Shown here in pieces: positions 18,285-27,419 of a stretch of DNA of 64,000 nt. Positions within the stretch are counted from its first letter, which is position 1; the number at the start of each line of letters is the position of its first letter. A program made the translations under genes and the position numbers. The notes under the pieces were generated by a model. The model worked only from the letters and a program-made list of their open reading frames with translations, did not search any database and was not told the origin of the DNA. Origin of the DNA: Sediminibacterium sp. TEGAF015 (lineage in GTDB: Bacteria > Bacteroidota > Bacteroidia > Chitinophagales > Chitinophagaceae); NCBI RefSeq assembly GCF_025997995.1, contig NZ_AP026683.1, positions 682,501-746,500 on the forward strand, in the 5' to 3' direction.

Positions 18285-18337
18285 GTATATCGTGTTTTCA
18301 GAACGGCTAACCGTTTCTTATTTATAAAAGCACAATA

Positions 18338-20239
18338 TTATTTTACTTCTTCGAATTGCGCATCTTCAACAGTGTCAGATTTTGGAGCATCACCGTTTGC
18401 AGTTCCTGCATCAGCACCTGGCTGTGCACCAGCTTCTTGTTGTGCTTTATAGATATCTTCGCTGGCAGCTGTCCAGGCAGTATTCATTTCAGCCATTGCC
18501 GCATCAACTGCAGGGATGTCCTGATTTTTGTGTGCTTCCTTCAGTTTATTTAATGCAGTTTCAATAGCACCTTTTTTATCTGCTGGAATCTTATCACCAA
18601 ACTCTTTAAATTGTTTTTCAGTCTGGAAAATCAAGCTGTCTGCCTGGTTCAATTTTTCAACGCGGCTTCTCGCTTCATTATCGGCAGCTTCATTGGCTTT
18701 TGCTTCAGCTTTCATTTTTTCAACTTCTTCTTTGCTCAAGCCACTACCCGCTTCAATTCTGATTTTTTGTTCTTTACCTGTACCCTTGTCTTTTGCACTT
18801 ACATTCAACAAACCGTTTGCATCAATGTCAAAAGTAACTTCAATTTGAGGAACTCCTCTTGGAGCTGGTGGAATACCATCTAGGTTAAACATACCAAGAC
18901 TCTTATTCTGATTGGCCATTGGACGCTCTCCCTGAAGTACATGAATTTGTACACCTGGCTGATTGTCGCTGGCAGTTGAGTACACTTCTGTTTTCTTGGT
19001 TGGAATGGTTGTATTGGCTGCAATCATGGTTGTCATTACACCACCCATGGTTTCAATACCAAGGCTAAGCGGAGTAACATCTAGCAATAACACATCTTTT
19101 ACTTCACCAGTAAGAACTGCTCCCTGAATCGCAGCACCTAAGGCAACTACTTCATCCGGATTCACACTTCTATTGGGTTTCTTTCCAAAGAACTTTTCTA
19201 CAATTTCCTGAACTTTTGGAATACGGGTTGATCCACCCACCAAAATAACTTCATCAATTTGAGCTGTTGAGTAACCTGCATCTTTTAATGCAGCTTCACA
19301 TGGTTTTAAGCAACGAGCGAATAAATTATCTGATAATTGTTCAAATTTAGCTCTAGACAATTTTAACACTAAGTGCTTAGGAACACCATCTACTGCAGTG
19401 ATATAGGGAAGGTTAATTTCAGTTTCAGAAGAAGAACTCAATTCTACTTTTGCCTTTTCAGCAGCTTCTTTTAAACGCTGTAAAGCCATTGGGTCTTTAC
19501 GCAAATCAATACCTTCCTGTGCTTTGAATTCGTCTGCTAACCAGTCCATGATTACTTTATCAAAATCATCACCCCCTAAGTGCGTGTCACCATTGGTTGA
19601 TTTTACTTCAAATACTCCATCCCCTAATTCAAGAATAGATATATCGAAAGTACCACCACCCAAATCGAATACGGCAATCTTCTGGTCTGCATTTTTCTTG
19701 TCAAGTCCATAAGCAAGTGCTGCAGCAGTTGGTTCATTCACAATTCTTCTTACATTCAAACCAGCAATTTCACCGGCTTCCTTTGTTGCTTGGCGCTGAG
19801 CGTCGTTAAAGTAAGCAGGAACGGTAATTACCGCTTCATTCACTTCATGACCTAAATAATCTTCAGCAGTCTTCTTCATTTTCTGCAAAATCATTGCAGA
19901 AATTTCTTGTGGAGTGTACATACGATCTTCAATCTGTACACGAACGGTATTGTTATCACCTTTGGCAACTTGATAGCTCCAGTGGCTGATTTCTTCAGTT
20001 ACTTCGTCGTAACGACGACCCATAAAACGCTTCACACTGGTAATAGTGTTTTGTGGATTGGTGATAGCCTGTCTTTTTGCAGGATCTCCCACTTTGCGTT
20101 CGCCATTCTTTAAAAATGCTACTATTGAAGGAGTAGTGCGGCGTCCTTCGTCATTGGCAATGACAACCGGTTCATTACCTTCCATTACGGATACACAGCT
20201 ATTAGTGGTTCCGAGGTCTATTCCAATAATTTTTGCCAT
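18338..20239 (-). CDS. dnaK: Chaperone DnaK (Hsp70)
   Basis: A 633-residue Hsp70 starting at the ATG at 20239 ([21 protein letters not shown]). The in-frame ATG at 20272 would add 11 residues before this invariant start and is rejected. It has the complete ATPase domain ([37 protein letters not shown]), the linker [15 protein letters not shown], the substrate-binding domain and a C-terminal tail ending DAQFEEVK. dnaJ and grpE are not adjacent. The IS right end lies 53 bp past its stop codon, so dnaK may have lost its original 3' neighbourhood. Confidence 0.97.
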   Translation of the reverse strand: MAKIIGIDLGTTNSCVSVMEGNEPVVIANDEGRRTTPSIVAFLKNGERKVGDPAKRQAITNPQNTITSVKRFMGRRYDEVTEEISHWSYQVAKGDNNTVRVQIEDRMYTPQEISAMILQKMKKTAEDYLGHEVNEAVITVPAYFNDAQRQATKEAGEIAGLNVRRIVNEPTAAALAYGLDKKNADQKIAVFDLGGGTFDISILELGDGVFEVKSTNGDTHLGGDDFDKVIMDWLADEFKAQEGIDLRKDPMALQRLKEAAEKAKVELSSSSETEINLPYITAVDGVPKHLVLKLSRAKFEQLSDNLFARCLKPCEAALKDAGYSTAQIDEVILVGGSTRIPKVQEIVEKFFGKKPNRSVNPDEVVALGAAIQGAVLTGEVKDVLLLDVTPLSLGIETMGGVMTTMIAANTTIPTKKTEVYSTASDNQPGVQIHVLQGERPMANQNKSLGMFNLDGIPPAPRGVPQIEVTFDIDANGLLNVSAKDKGTGKEQKIRIEAGSGLSKEEVEKMKAEAKANEAADNEARSRVEKLNQADSLIFQTEKQFKEFGDKIPADKKGAIETALNKLKEAHKNQDIPAVDAAMAEMNTAWTAASEDIYKAQQEAGAQPGADAGTANGDAPKSDTVEDAQFEEVK

Positions 20240-20371
20240 AATATATGTTTTCAATTGCAGTAGTTTATTCAATGATTATGCCACGGGTAAGCAAAGTGCA
20301 ATATTGTCAGATTCACTACCAAATCGTCGTATTATACAGACTTATAAGGACATTTTAGCGTAAATAAGCCC

Positions 20372-20872
20372 TTATTGCAGCTGCTTAGCCTTGAAAGTGA
20401 AGTTCTTTTGAGAGAAATAGCTGAAAATAACCACAAAAACAGTGGTCAGCATTTTGGAGGGGGTTGCGTACCATCCGAAACTATCTACAAATATTTTTAA
20501 AAATATATAATTCAGCAGGATGCAGCCAAAAACAACCAGGAAATACTTGGCTAATTGTGCCCGCTTAGTAACACTTGTTTCCTGAAATACCACATAACGG
20601 CTTAAGTAAAATCCGGTTGGGAAAGTAACCAGAAAACTGAGTATAAACGAGGCAATATGCGGACTAACCGTTACAGAATACATTTGTACAACGGACTTAT
20701 TTAATATATAGTTGTAGGCAACAAAGAATAAACCTATATCCAGAACCGTATTAAACCCACCACAAGCGGCATACCGATAAGTTTGTTTGGGCATGAACCT
20801 GCTGAACAAGGGATAAAACCAGTCAACCACTTGTAGAATAAATCCACTAACGAATTTGTGCAGCTTTTGCAT
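20372..20872 (-). CDS. GtrA-family membrane protein
   Basis: A 166-residue protein with four predicted transmembrane helices and the GtrA signature: YRYAACGGFNTVLDIGLFF at the first helix, then ILSFLVTFPTGFYLSRYVVF. It ends with the conserved SYFSQKNFTFK. GtrA-like proteins help move lipid-linked sugars across the inner membrane, often with a glycosyltransferase, but none is encoded here. It is divergent from argS. Confidence 0.85.
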   Translation of the reverse strand: MQKLHKFVSGFILQVVDWFYPLFSRFMPKQTYRYAACGGFNTVLDIGLFFVAYNYILNKSVVQMYSVTVSPHIASFILSFLVTFPTGFYLSRYVVFQETSVTKRAQLAKYFLVVFGCILLNYIFLKIFVDSFGWYATPSKMLTTVFVVIFSYFSQKNFTFKAKQLQ

Positions 20873-20902
20873 AACGGAGCGCGAAGGTAGTTGATAAATG
20901 GT

Positions 20903-20910
20903 TAGTTTTG
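20903..20910 (+). promoter_or_regulatory. Possible -7 element of the argS promoter
   Basis: TAGTTTTG matches TAnnTTTG, 21 bases before the ATG at 20932. No TTG lies at the usual -33 distance. It overlaps a TTG codon at 20908, which argues against that codon as the argS start. Confidence 0.35.
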
Positions 20911-20931
20911 CAACCCGAAATTGTTAAGATT

Positions 20932-22719
20932 ATGAGTGTGGTCAATCAAATAAAACTGGCAGCGGCCAGCAGTATACAGGCACTATACGGAGAATCCGTT
21001 ACTGCAGATCAGGTATTGGTAAATCAAACCAAGCCTGAATTTGAAGGAGATTATACTGTGGTATTGTTTGCTTTTGTAAAAACACTCAGGAAATCACCCG
21101 AACAATTGGGTAAAGAGCTGGGAGACTATCTTGTGAACCAATATCCATCTTTGTTTTCCAGCTACAACCTGGTTAAAGGCTTTTTAAATCTAACCATTCC
21201 GGAAGTATATTGGTCAGAGAAGTTGGCTGGTAATTACGCCAATACTTGCTACGGTTTTGCTCCGCTTAATGGAAATAAGGTAATGGTGGAGTACTCCTCT
21301 CCCAACACGAATAAACCTTTACATCTGGGGCATTTGAGAAATAATTTTCTTGGAAGAAGCATTGCAGAAATTTTAAAAGCTACCGGAAATGAAGTAGTAA
21401 AAACCTGTATTGTGAATGACAGGGGCATACATATCTGTAAAAGTATGATTGCCTGGCAGCGATACGCCAATGGAGCTACGCCTGCAAGTACAGGGAAAAA
21501 AGGCGATCATTTTGTTGGAGATTACTATGTAAGGTTCAATGATGCCTATAAAGCTGAAATGGCAGATCTTAAAGCAAAAGGACTAACAGATGAACAGGCC
21601 GAAAAAGAAGCGCCCATAATGAAAGAAGCCCAGCAAATGTTGTTGGACTGGGAAGCCGGAAAGCCTGAAGTTATTCAGTTGTGGAAAGAGATGAACAGTT
21701 GGGTTTATGAAGGATTTGATACCACATATAAAAGAATTGGTACTGACTTCGATAAAATTTATTACGAGAGTAATACGTATTTATTAGGTAAGGATCTGGT
21801 AGATAAAGGACTGGATCAAAAAGTGTTTTATCAAAAAGAAGATCAGAGTGTTTGGATTGATTTAACCGGAGATGGCTTAGATGAAAAGCTCGTTAGAAGA
21901 AAAGATGGCACTTCAGTTTATATAACACAAGACATTGGTCTTGCTGAACAAAAGCAAAAGGAGTTCAATGCTCAACAGAGTATTTATGTGGTTGGTGATG
22001 AGCAGAATTATCATTTTAAAGTATTAAAACTGATTTGTCAGAAGCTACAATTACCATCTGCAGATGGAATATATCACCTTAGTTATGGTATGGTTGAATT
22101 GCCAACCGGCAAAATGAAAAGCCGGGAAGGTACGGTGGTAGACGCAGATGACCTGGTTGATGAAATGATTCGAATTGCCCGGGAGAAAACCGAGGAGTTG
22201 GGGAAGGTCAATGACTTTACGGAAGAAGAAAGAGTGGCATTGTATGATACTATTGGATTGGGAGCTTTGAAATTCTTCCTTCTTAGGGTAGATCCAAAGA
22301 AAAAAATGATTTTTAATCCAGAGGAAAGCATCGATTTTCATGGATTTACAGGGCCTTTTATTCAATATACCTATGCAAGAATCAGCAGTATTCTCAGGAA
22401 ATTACAATATACTCCAGATACCAAGCTGACTCCGGATGATTCGGTTACTTTTACTCCACTTGAAAAGGAACTAATGGTGGCATTGGAACAGTTTCCTGAA
22501 ACATTGCAGGATGCAGCTAAAGAACAGGATCCTTCAAAAGTTGCCATTTACATTTATACGATTGCCAAAATTTTCAGTTCTTTCTACGCTGAACATTCCA
22601 TTGCCAATGCTGAAAGTACTAGCAAACAGCAATTACGAATTATGTTATCTGTATTAACAGCAACAACAATTAAAAACGGAATGGAAGTACTGGGAATTAA
22701 AGTACCCGAAAGGATGTAA
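20932..22719 (+). CDS. argS: Arginyl-tRNA synthetase
   Basis: A 595-residue class I synthetase charging tRNA-Arg. It has the N-terminal Arg_tRNA_synt_N domain (about 1-95), the HIGH-type motif NTNKPLHLGHLRNN, the KMSKS-equivalent KMKSREGT, and a C-terminal DALR anticodon-binding domain ending IKVPERM. I prefer the ATG at 20932 (MSVVNQIKLAAASSIQALYG) over a TTG at 20908, because a -7-like element overlaps the TTG. Confidence 0.95.
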   Translation: MSVVNQIKLAAASSIQALYGESVTADQVLVNQTKPEFEGDYTVVLFAFVKTLRKSPEQLGKELGDYLVNQYPSLFSSYNLVKGFLNLTIPEVYWSEKLAGNYANTCYGFAPLNGNKVMVEYSSPNTNKPLHLGHLRNNFLGRSIAEILKATGNEVVKTCIVNDRGIHICKSMIAWQRYANGATPASTGKKGDHFVGDYYVRFNDAYKAEMADLKAKGLTDEQAEKEAPIMKEAQQMLLDWEAGKPEVIQLWKEMNSWVYEGFDTTYKRIGTDFDKIYYESNTYLLGKDLVDKGLDQKVFYQKEDQSVWIDLTGDGLDEKLVRRKDGTSVYITQDIGLAEQKQKEFNAQQSIYVVGDEQNYHFKVLKLICQKLQLPSADGIYHLSYGMVELPTGKMKSREGTVVDADDLVDEMIRIAREKTEELGKVNDFTEEERVALYDTIGLGALKFFLLRVDPKKKMIFNPEESIDFHGFTGPFIQYTYARISSILRKLQYTPDTKLTPDDSVTFTPLEKELMVALEQFPETLQDAAKEQDPSKVAIYIYTIAKIFSSFYAEHSIANAESTSKQQLRIMLSVLTATTIKNGMEVLGIKVPERM

Positions 22720-22752
22720 AAAAAATATTTTAATATTGCAACCTGGTAAGGC

Positions 22753-22836
22753 GCCCGGGTGTTGAAATTGGTAGACAAGCCACCTTGAGGTGGTGGTGCT
22801 GGAAACGGCGTGCTGGTTCGAATCCAGTCTCGGGCA
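22753..22836 (+). tRNA. tRNA-Leu (anticodon GAG)
   Basis: An 84-base cloverleaf. The acceptor GCCCGGG pairs with CTCGGGC (one G-U), and the D arm contains the TGAAATTGGTAGACA segment. The anticodon stem CCACC/GGTGG holds the loop TTGAGGT with GAG at positions 34-36. A long variable arm (TGCTGGAAACGGCG region) and the T-loop GGTTCGAATCC follow. The long variable arm and A discriminator are Leu features. The CCA end is not encoded. Confidence 0.95.
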
Positions 22837-22843
22837 CAGAGAA

Positions 22844-22872
22844 AAGTCCTGCACAAAGTGCGGGATTTTTTT
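22844..22872 (+). terminator. Terminator after tRNA-Leu
   Basis: The stem AAGTCCTGCAC/GTGCGGGATTT (two G-U pairs, 3-base loop) is followed by seven T residues, eight bases past the tRNA 3' end. Confidence 0.85.
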
Positions 22873-22962
22873 ATGGATTCAATCGAAGCTTGTTACAGAG
22901 ATTCGACAATCTTTTTCAAATACTTTCATTTTTCCTTATTTTCAAATTGAAACTGTAAATCT

Positions 22963-23352
22963 ATGTCTACTACCAGCCATCACGATGAAAGAATAGCAAA
23001 AATGAGTTTTGCTTCAGTCTATCCACTTTATGTGGCTAAGATTGAAAAAAAAGGAAGATCCGTTACAGAATTAAATACAATCATTGAGTGGTTAACTGGT
23101 TATTCAGTAGAACAAATTAATCAACTGATTACCAACAAAGTAAGTTTTGCTGAATTCTTTTCAAAAGCTCAACTTAACCCCAATGCTACTTTAATTACAG
23201 GCACGATTTGCGGATATAGAATTGAAGACATTGAGAATCAATTAACCAGAGAAGTAAGATACCTAGACAAAGTGGTAGATGAATTGGCAAAAGGAAAAAA
23301 ACTAGAGAAAATTATGCGCCAAAATCTGTTTTCCAATACGCCTAAAATTTAA
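22963..23352 (+). CDS. DUF2200-family protein
   Basis: A 129-residue cytoplasmic protein. The segments HHDERIAKMSFASVYPLYVAKIEKKGRS and VIEWLTGY, followed by LNPNATLITGTICGYRIEDIENQLTREVRYLDKVVDELAKGK, match the DUF2200 family. The family is small and soluble, and its function is unknown. It lies 90 bp downstream of the tRNA terminator and 40 bp before the pentapeptide-repeat gene, so it may lead that operon. Confidence 0.82.
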   Translation: MSTTSHHDERIAKMSFASVYPLYVAKIEKKGRSVTELNTIIEWLTGYSVEQINQLITNKVSFAEFFSKAQLNPNATLITGTICGYRIEDIENQLTREVRYLDKVVDELAKGKKLEKIMRQNLFSNTPKI

Positions 23353-23392
23353 TTAAGTTACAGTTGTAAATTTTGAAAACTAACATTTTTAC

Positions 23393-23947
23393 ATGAAAGA
23401 AGTTATAGGTGCGCAATATAATAAGATACAATTGATTGAAAATGCAGAATATGAGAACTGTACTTTTAATCAGTGTGATTTCAGCACCCAGGATTTGTCG
23501 GGTTATCATTTCATCAAATGCGTCTTTCAAGGTTGTAACTTAAGCAATGTAAAATCTGTAAAAACGATTTTTCAGGACATTCAATTTATAGACGCTAAAT
23601 TAATAGGTGTTAGATTTGAAGATTGTAATCCTTTCTCACTTTCTTTTTCCTTTATGGGGTGTCAAATGAATCATGTTTCATTTTTTAATGCGAAAATTCC
23701 GAAAGCGGTTTTTAAAAATTGCTCATTACAAAATGTGGATTTCTCAGGAACTGATTTATCTGGTGCCATTTTTGACAATTGTGATTTAACTGGATCTGTA
23801 TTTGACCAGTCCAATTTGGAAAAAACAGATTTTAGAACCGCTTGGGGATACTCAATAGATCCAGATAGTAATCGATTGAAAAATGCGAAGTTCTCAAATA
23901 CTGGTTTATCTGGCTTGTTGCTTAAATACAAACTACATATTGAATAA
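23393..23947 (+). CDS. Pentapeptide-repeat protein
   Basis: A 184-residue protein with a run of A(D/N)LXX-type five-residue repeats: CTFNQCDFSTQDLSGYHFIK, then CNLSNV, AVFKNCSLQNVDFSGTDLSGAIFDNCDLTGSVFDQSNLEKTDF. These predict a right-handed quadrilateral beta helix. Some pentapeptide proteins mimic DNA and protect gyrase (Qnr, MfpA), but many have no known role. This one lacks the Qnr loop pattern, so a resistance role is not claimed. Its stop overlaps the next start by one base (TAATG). Confidence 0.88.
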   Translation: MKEVIGAQYNKIQLIENAEYENCTFNQCDFSTQDLSGYHFIKCVFQGCNLSNVKSVKTIFQDIQFIDAKLIGVRFEDCNPFSLSFSFMGCQMNHVSFFNAKIPKAVFKNCSLQNVDFSGTDLSGAIFDNCDLTGSVFDQSNLEKTDFRTAWGYSIDPDSNRLKNAKFSNTGLSGLLLKYKLHIE

Positions 23948-24336
23948 TGAGTAAAGATATAGTTCAATACAACAAGGCTCAGACAATTGAGGATTCGGCA
24001 ATATGCGATTTACTTGCCAATGCCATTGACGCAGTATTGAAAGAATCTGATTCAAAAATATGGCATGCGCATCCTGTTTGGTTCATCAATGACAACCCAA
24101 TAGTGGGTTATTCCAAACAAAAAAAAGGAATCCGACTCATGTTTTGGAGCGGTTCAAGTTTTGATGAGGAAGAGTTGTCTGTTAAAGGAGGTAAGTTTAA
24201 AGATGCATCTGTCTTTTATCAAAACAGTCATGAAATAAATATGACACTATTAAATAGATGGCTAAAAAAATCAAGAGAAATACAGTGGGATTATAAAAAT
24301 ATTATTAAACGAAAAGGAAAACTCGAAAAAATATAA
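23947..24336 (+). CDS. DUF1801-family protein
   Basis: A 129-residue protein. The pattern VLKESDSKIWHAHPVWFINDNPIVGYSKQKKGIRLMFWSGSSFDEEELSVKGGKFKDASVFY resembles the DUF1801/YdhG-like fold, which is related to frataxin-like proteins. Biochemical function is unknown. It is translationally coupled at both ends by one-base TAATG overlaps, so it is produced together with its neighbours. Confidence 0.75.
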   Translation: MSKDIVQYNKAQTIEDSAICDLLANAIDAVLKESDSKIWHAHPVWFINDNPIVGYSKQKKGIRLMFWSGSSFDEEELSVKGGKFKDASVFYQNSHEINMTLLNRWLKKSREIQWDYKNIIKRKGKLEKI

Positions 24337-25046
24337 TGAAAAAATTAATGATGATATGTTTGTTAACCGGTTTGCAATTAGCATCAAATGCACAACAAAA
24401 ATGGTTTACATTAATTACAGATTCTGCCTCACTGGTAAACGAAGGAAGTAGTATAACCAATCAATTTATTAAAGACATAAAAAAGGTTGAACCTGCCATT
24501 CAGTTTAATGCGAAAGCAGTACTAAACACAACCCCCTATTTAATATATTATGATTACAGAGATATTTCTGCCAATCTTCCGATTTGGGAGCAAGTAATTC
24601 CCGATCAAAAACAATTCTTTTATAGTTTGGCGGGCAATGAAATAGAAGGCAAAAAAGCCTTTGGTTTGTTTTTCAATGGGTTTTATTTGCCTCATGAATT
24701 AGGCCATGCGCTTCAACATGCTGTAGAGAAAAAAGTGGGTTTATCCTATAATAATGAATACTTAGCAAACACAATTGCCATTCTCTGGTGGCGTAAAGCA
24801 GGGCAGCAGAAAGCACTGGCGGATTGTTATGAAACCGCAAAAACATTTTGGAGTAAATTACCTAATCCTGTACCCGAAGGGATTTCTATGGAAGAGTATT
24901 TTACCAAAAATTATGAAAAAGCTACACAAAATCCATTTATTTATGGGTACATGCAGTTCAAACAATTTATGATGGTATATGAGGATACATCACTTCCCGA
25001 TTTTGATGCATTTATTTTAAATTATATAAACAAAAACAAAAAATAA
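24336..25046 (+). CDS. Secreted protein with an HExxH metal-binding motif
   Basis: A 236-residue protein with a Sec signal peptide (MKKLMMICLLTGLQLASNAQQ, cleavage near residue 20). HELGHALQH at residues 120-128 is a zincin-type HExxH motif. The following segment contains NEYLANTIAILWWRK, where the Glu could be a third zinc ligand. I recognise no named family. A periplasmic metallopeptidase is the simplest reading, but activity is inferred only from the motif. It is coupled by one-base overlaps to both neighbours. Confidence 0.7.
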   Translation: MKKLMMICLLTGLQLASNAQQKWFTLITDSASLVNEGSSITNQFIKDIKKVEPAIQFNAKAVLNTTPYLIYYDYRDISANLPIWEQVIPDQKQFFYSLAGNEIEGKKAFGLFFNGFYLPHELGHALQHAVEKKVGLSYNNEYLANTIAILWWRKAGQQKALADCYETAKTFWSKLPNPVPEGISMEEYFTKNYEKATQNPFIYGYMQFKQFMMVYEDTSLPDFDAFILNYINKNKK

Positions 25047-25954
25047 TGCAACAACAGCTAGCACAGATTGCTATTGTTGTGGATGATTACGATAAAGCAA
25101 TCGCTTTTTACACTCAAAAACTTCAATTTGAATTAATTGAAGACACCCAATTAAGCGAAACGAAAAGATGGGTAAAAGTAAAGCCAAGAGGTAAAGGATA
25201 TTGCAGTTTGTTATTGGCTAAAGCGGCCAACGAAGAACAAAGTTCCAGAATTGGTAACCAGACAGGAGGCAGAGTATTTCTTTTTTTACATACAGACAAT
25301 TTTCAGCGAGACTATCAGAACTTATTGGATAACAATATAACCATCATTCGAGAGCCTTGCAAAGAATCCTATGGAACAGTTGCCGTATTTCAGGATATTT
25401 TCGGAAATCTCTGGGACTTAATAGAGCCCATATCTTTCACCAACCAAACGATTGCTATAAGCGAAGTTCCGCAGTATGCTAACTCTTTGCTTCAGCCTGT
25501 TGAATTTACCTACAAGAAAGTACTTTACATTGGATGGTCTGTATTTTTTGTCATTGCAATTGCAATCGCAATACCCCTGTTTTTTTGGATAGATGCATTA
25601 CAAAAAAACTGGATTATTTTTGGTACTATAGGCGTCATTGTGCTTTGGCTATTTATCATAATTGGATTGATTGAAATCGGTTTTAAAAATCTTGCATGGG
25701 CGCTTCGAGAAAAAGATATCATCTGTAGAAAAGGTTGGATTTTTCAGGACACGCATATTATCCCCTTTGGAAAAGTTCAAAATTGTGTTATACAAACGGG
25801 CCCCATCGGCAGAAAATTTGGTTTGGCTTCTATTAAATTAATGACTGCTGCTAGCCATCTGGGAGACATCAGTATTCACGGTCTTAAAAAGGAAACAGCG
25901 GAAAAACTTAAAGATTGGATGATGGATAAAATGAAAAAAAATGAGTCGAATTAA
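25046..25954 (+). CDS. Fusion of a VOC (glyoxalase-like) domain and a membrane bPH2 domain
   Basis: A 302-residue protein in two parts. Residues 1-130 are a VOC-superfamily domain (AQIAIVVDDYDKAIAFYTQKLQFEL near the start, VFQDIFGNLWDLIEP at the end). Residues about 150-220 hold two transmembrane helices. Residues 225-300 are a YdbS-like bacterial PH domain (IICRKGWIFQDTHIIPFGKVQNCVIQTGPIGRKFGLASIKLMTA). YdbS and YdbT normally occur as a pair, and the YdbT-like partner follows with a 14-base overlap. The VOC part on a YdbS-type protein is unusual. The reading frame is continuous with no sign of a frameshift. Confidence 0.8.
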   Translation: MQQQLAQIAIVVDDYDKAIAFYTQKLQFELIEDTQLSETKRWVKVKPRGKGYCSLLLAKAANEEQSSRIGNQTGGRVFLFLHTDNFQRDYQNLLDNNITIIREPCKESYGTVAVFQDIFGNLWDLIEPISFTNQTIAISEVPQYANSLLQPVEFTYKKVLYIGWSVFFVIAIAIAIPLFFWIDALQKNWIIFGTIGVIVLWLFIIIGLIEIGFKNLAWALREKDIICRKGWIFQDTHIIPFGKVQNCVIQTGPIGRKFGLASIKLMTAASHLGDISIHGLKKETAEKLKDWMMDKMKKNESN

Positions 25955-27419
25955 AACCGATTGGACCCAACCCCAAAAGCTTTCGCTGGTTGCTTTACTA
26001 TTCATTATTTTAAAAACATTAAGAGAGAGCTGGGTATTAATCATCTATTTTATTTATCGTAGCTTTTCTAAAGAGGATGAAATGACTGAAGATCGTTCTC
26101 CCAGACTTCTTTATTTTCTATTAATTTCAGCTGGGATTCTCATTCTATTTCATATTCAAAAATTCATTCTCTTCTTTAAGACCCGAGTATATATTGCAGA
26201 TAATGAACTAGTTGAGCAAACAGGAATTTTTACCAAAAAAACAAAGACTATTCCAATTCATAAAATTCAATCGGTTCATCTCGTTCAAAATTATATTCAT
26301 CGATTCACTAATACTTGTACCTTAAGAATTGAGACTGCAGGAAGTGAAAAGACTGAATTAGAAATCGCAGCGATTAACCACCATAAAGCCTTGGATTTGC
26401 AAGAGCTGCTGCAAGAAAAAGAAGCTTTATCACTTGCGAAATCATCCATTGATAAAGGAATTCGGTTGATGGGGCTCAGCAACAAAGACTTATTGAAACT
26501 CGCTATTTCAGAAAACCATCTCAAAACCCTTTCTTTAATTTTTGCATTTTCCCTGTCTCGGCTAGATGATCTTAGACAATTTTTCGGCAAAAAAACAGAT
26601 GCTATTATTGATGAGCAAGTAAATCAAATCAATTTCAGCGCAAGCAATATCGCCAGCTTACTTACAATAGGTGTAATTATTACACTTGCCTTCTCAATCA
26701 TTCGGGTCTTGCTCCGATACAATGATATGGAGTTAACAGCCAACCAAAAAGGTTTTCAGGTAAAATGGGGGTTCCTGCAAACCCAGCAGAAAATGATGCT
26801 ACAGCAGAAAGTCCAATTGATTAGCTGGAATAGTAATTGGTTACGTAAGATTTTAGGCATCCGCATTTTCAGATTCTATATGCTGGGTGAAAATATCTTG
26901 AAAGATGATCAATATATTAAGCTTCCTGTATTACAAAAACAATTATTGAGCCAGTTGGGGGCTTATTATCAGCCAGTCTGGCCGTCCCTTTTAGAAAGGC
27001 AAAATAGACTTCATTCGTCGTATGCATGGCGCCCTACTGTGCTCTATATTTTACCATTGTTTATAGTTTCGTCAATTGCTTTATATTTCTGGAAACCTTG
27101 GGTAATTGCTTTCCCATTAATGATACTTGCTTATTTTTCCATTGCATACAAAATCCGTCAATCTAATTTTGTTTTTTGGTTTAATGAACAAACCATACAG
27201 ATACAAAAAGGTATTTGGGGTGAAGAGATGATCTTGTTAAACTTTAACAAGGTTCAACATATTGCCATAGAAACCAGCCCTTACCAACGTAAGAAACAAT
27301 TAGCTACATTGGTGCTACATACAGCTGGATTAAGTGTAACAATACCTTATATCCCTTTGACACAAGCAAATTTTATTGCTGACTATTGTCTTTATACAAT
27401 TGAAAAAAATCCATCCTAA
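25941..27419 (+). CDS. YdbT-like membrane protein with repeated bPH2 domains
   Basis: A 492-residue membrane protein with several transmembrane helices (residues about 15-75, 230-260 and 360-400). It has bPH2 (DUF304) domains such as VYIADNELVEQTGIFTKKTKTIPIHKIQSVHLVQNYIHRFTNTCTLRIET near 85, and a further copy at the C-terminus (FWFNEQTIQIQKGIWGEEMILLNFNKVQHIAIE). It pairs with the preceding YdbS-like fusion (14-base overlap). In Bacillus, YdbST protects against heterologous bacteriocins, though the general role is open. Its 3' end overlaps the convergent avidin-like gene by 47 bases. Confidence 0.82.
   Translation: MSRIKTDWTQPQKLSLVALLFIILKTLRESWVLIIYFIYRSFSKEDEMTEDRSPRLLYFLLISAGILILFHIQKFILFFKTRVYIADNELVEQTGIFTKKTKTIPIHKIQSVHLVQNYIHRFTNTCTLRIETAGSEKTELEIAAINHHKALDLQELLQEKEALSLAKSSIDKGIRLMGLSNKDLLKLAISENHLKTLSLIFAFSLSRLDDLRQFFGKKTDAIIDEQVNQINFSASNIASLLTIGVIITLAFSIIRVLLRYNDMELTANQKGFQVKWGFLQTQQKMMLQQKVQLISWNSNWLRKILGIRIFRFYMLGENILKDDQYIKLPVLQKQLLSQLGAYYQPVWPSLLERQNRLHSSYAWRPTVLYILPLFIVSSIALYFWKPWVIAFPLMILAYFSIAYKIRQSNFVFWFNEQTIQIQKGIWGEEMILLNFNKVQHIAIETSPYQRKKQLATLVLHTAGLSVTIPYIPLTQANFIADYCLYTIEKNPS

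Noticed and set aside
18302-18315. AACGG/CCGTT hairpin as the dnaK terminator
   Set aside because: The stem is only five base pairs and lacks a T run on the dnaK strand, too weak to call.
22584-22856. Minus-strand open frame across the tRNA-Leu gene
   Set aside because: It reads through tRNA and the end of argS, an artefact of the tRNA sequence.
23393-23947. Qnr-type quinolone resistance protein
   Set aside because: Only generic pentapeptide repeats are seen, and the length and loop pattern of Qnr are not matched.
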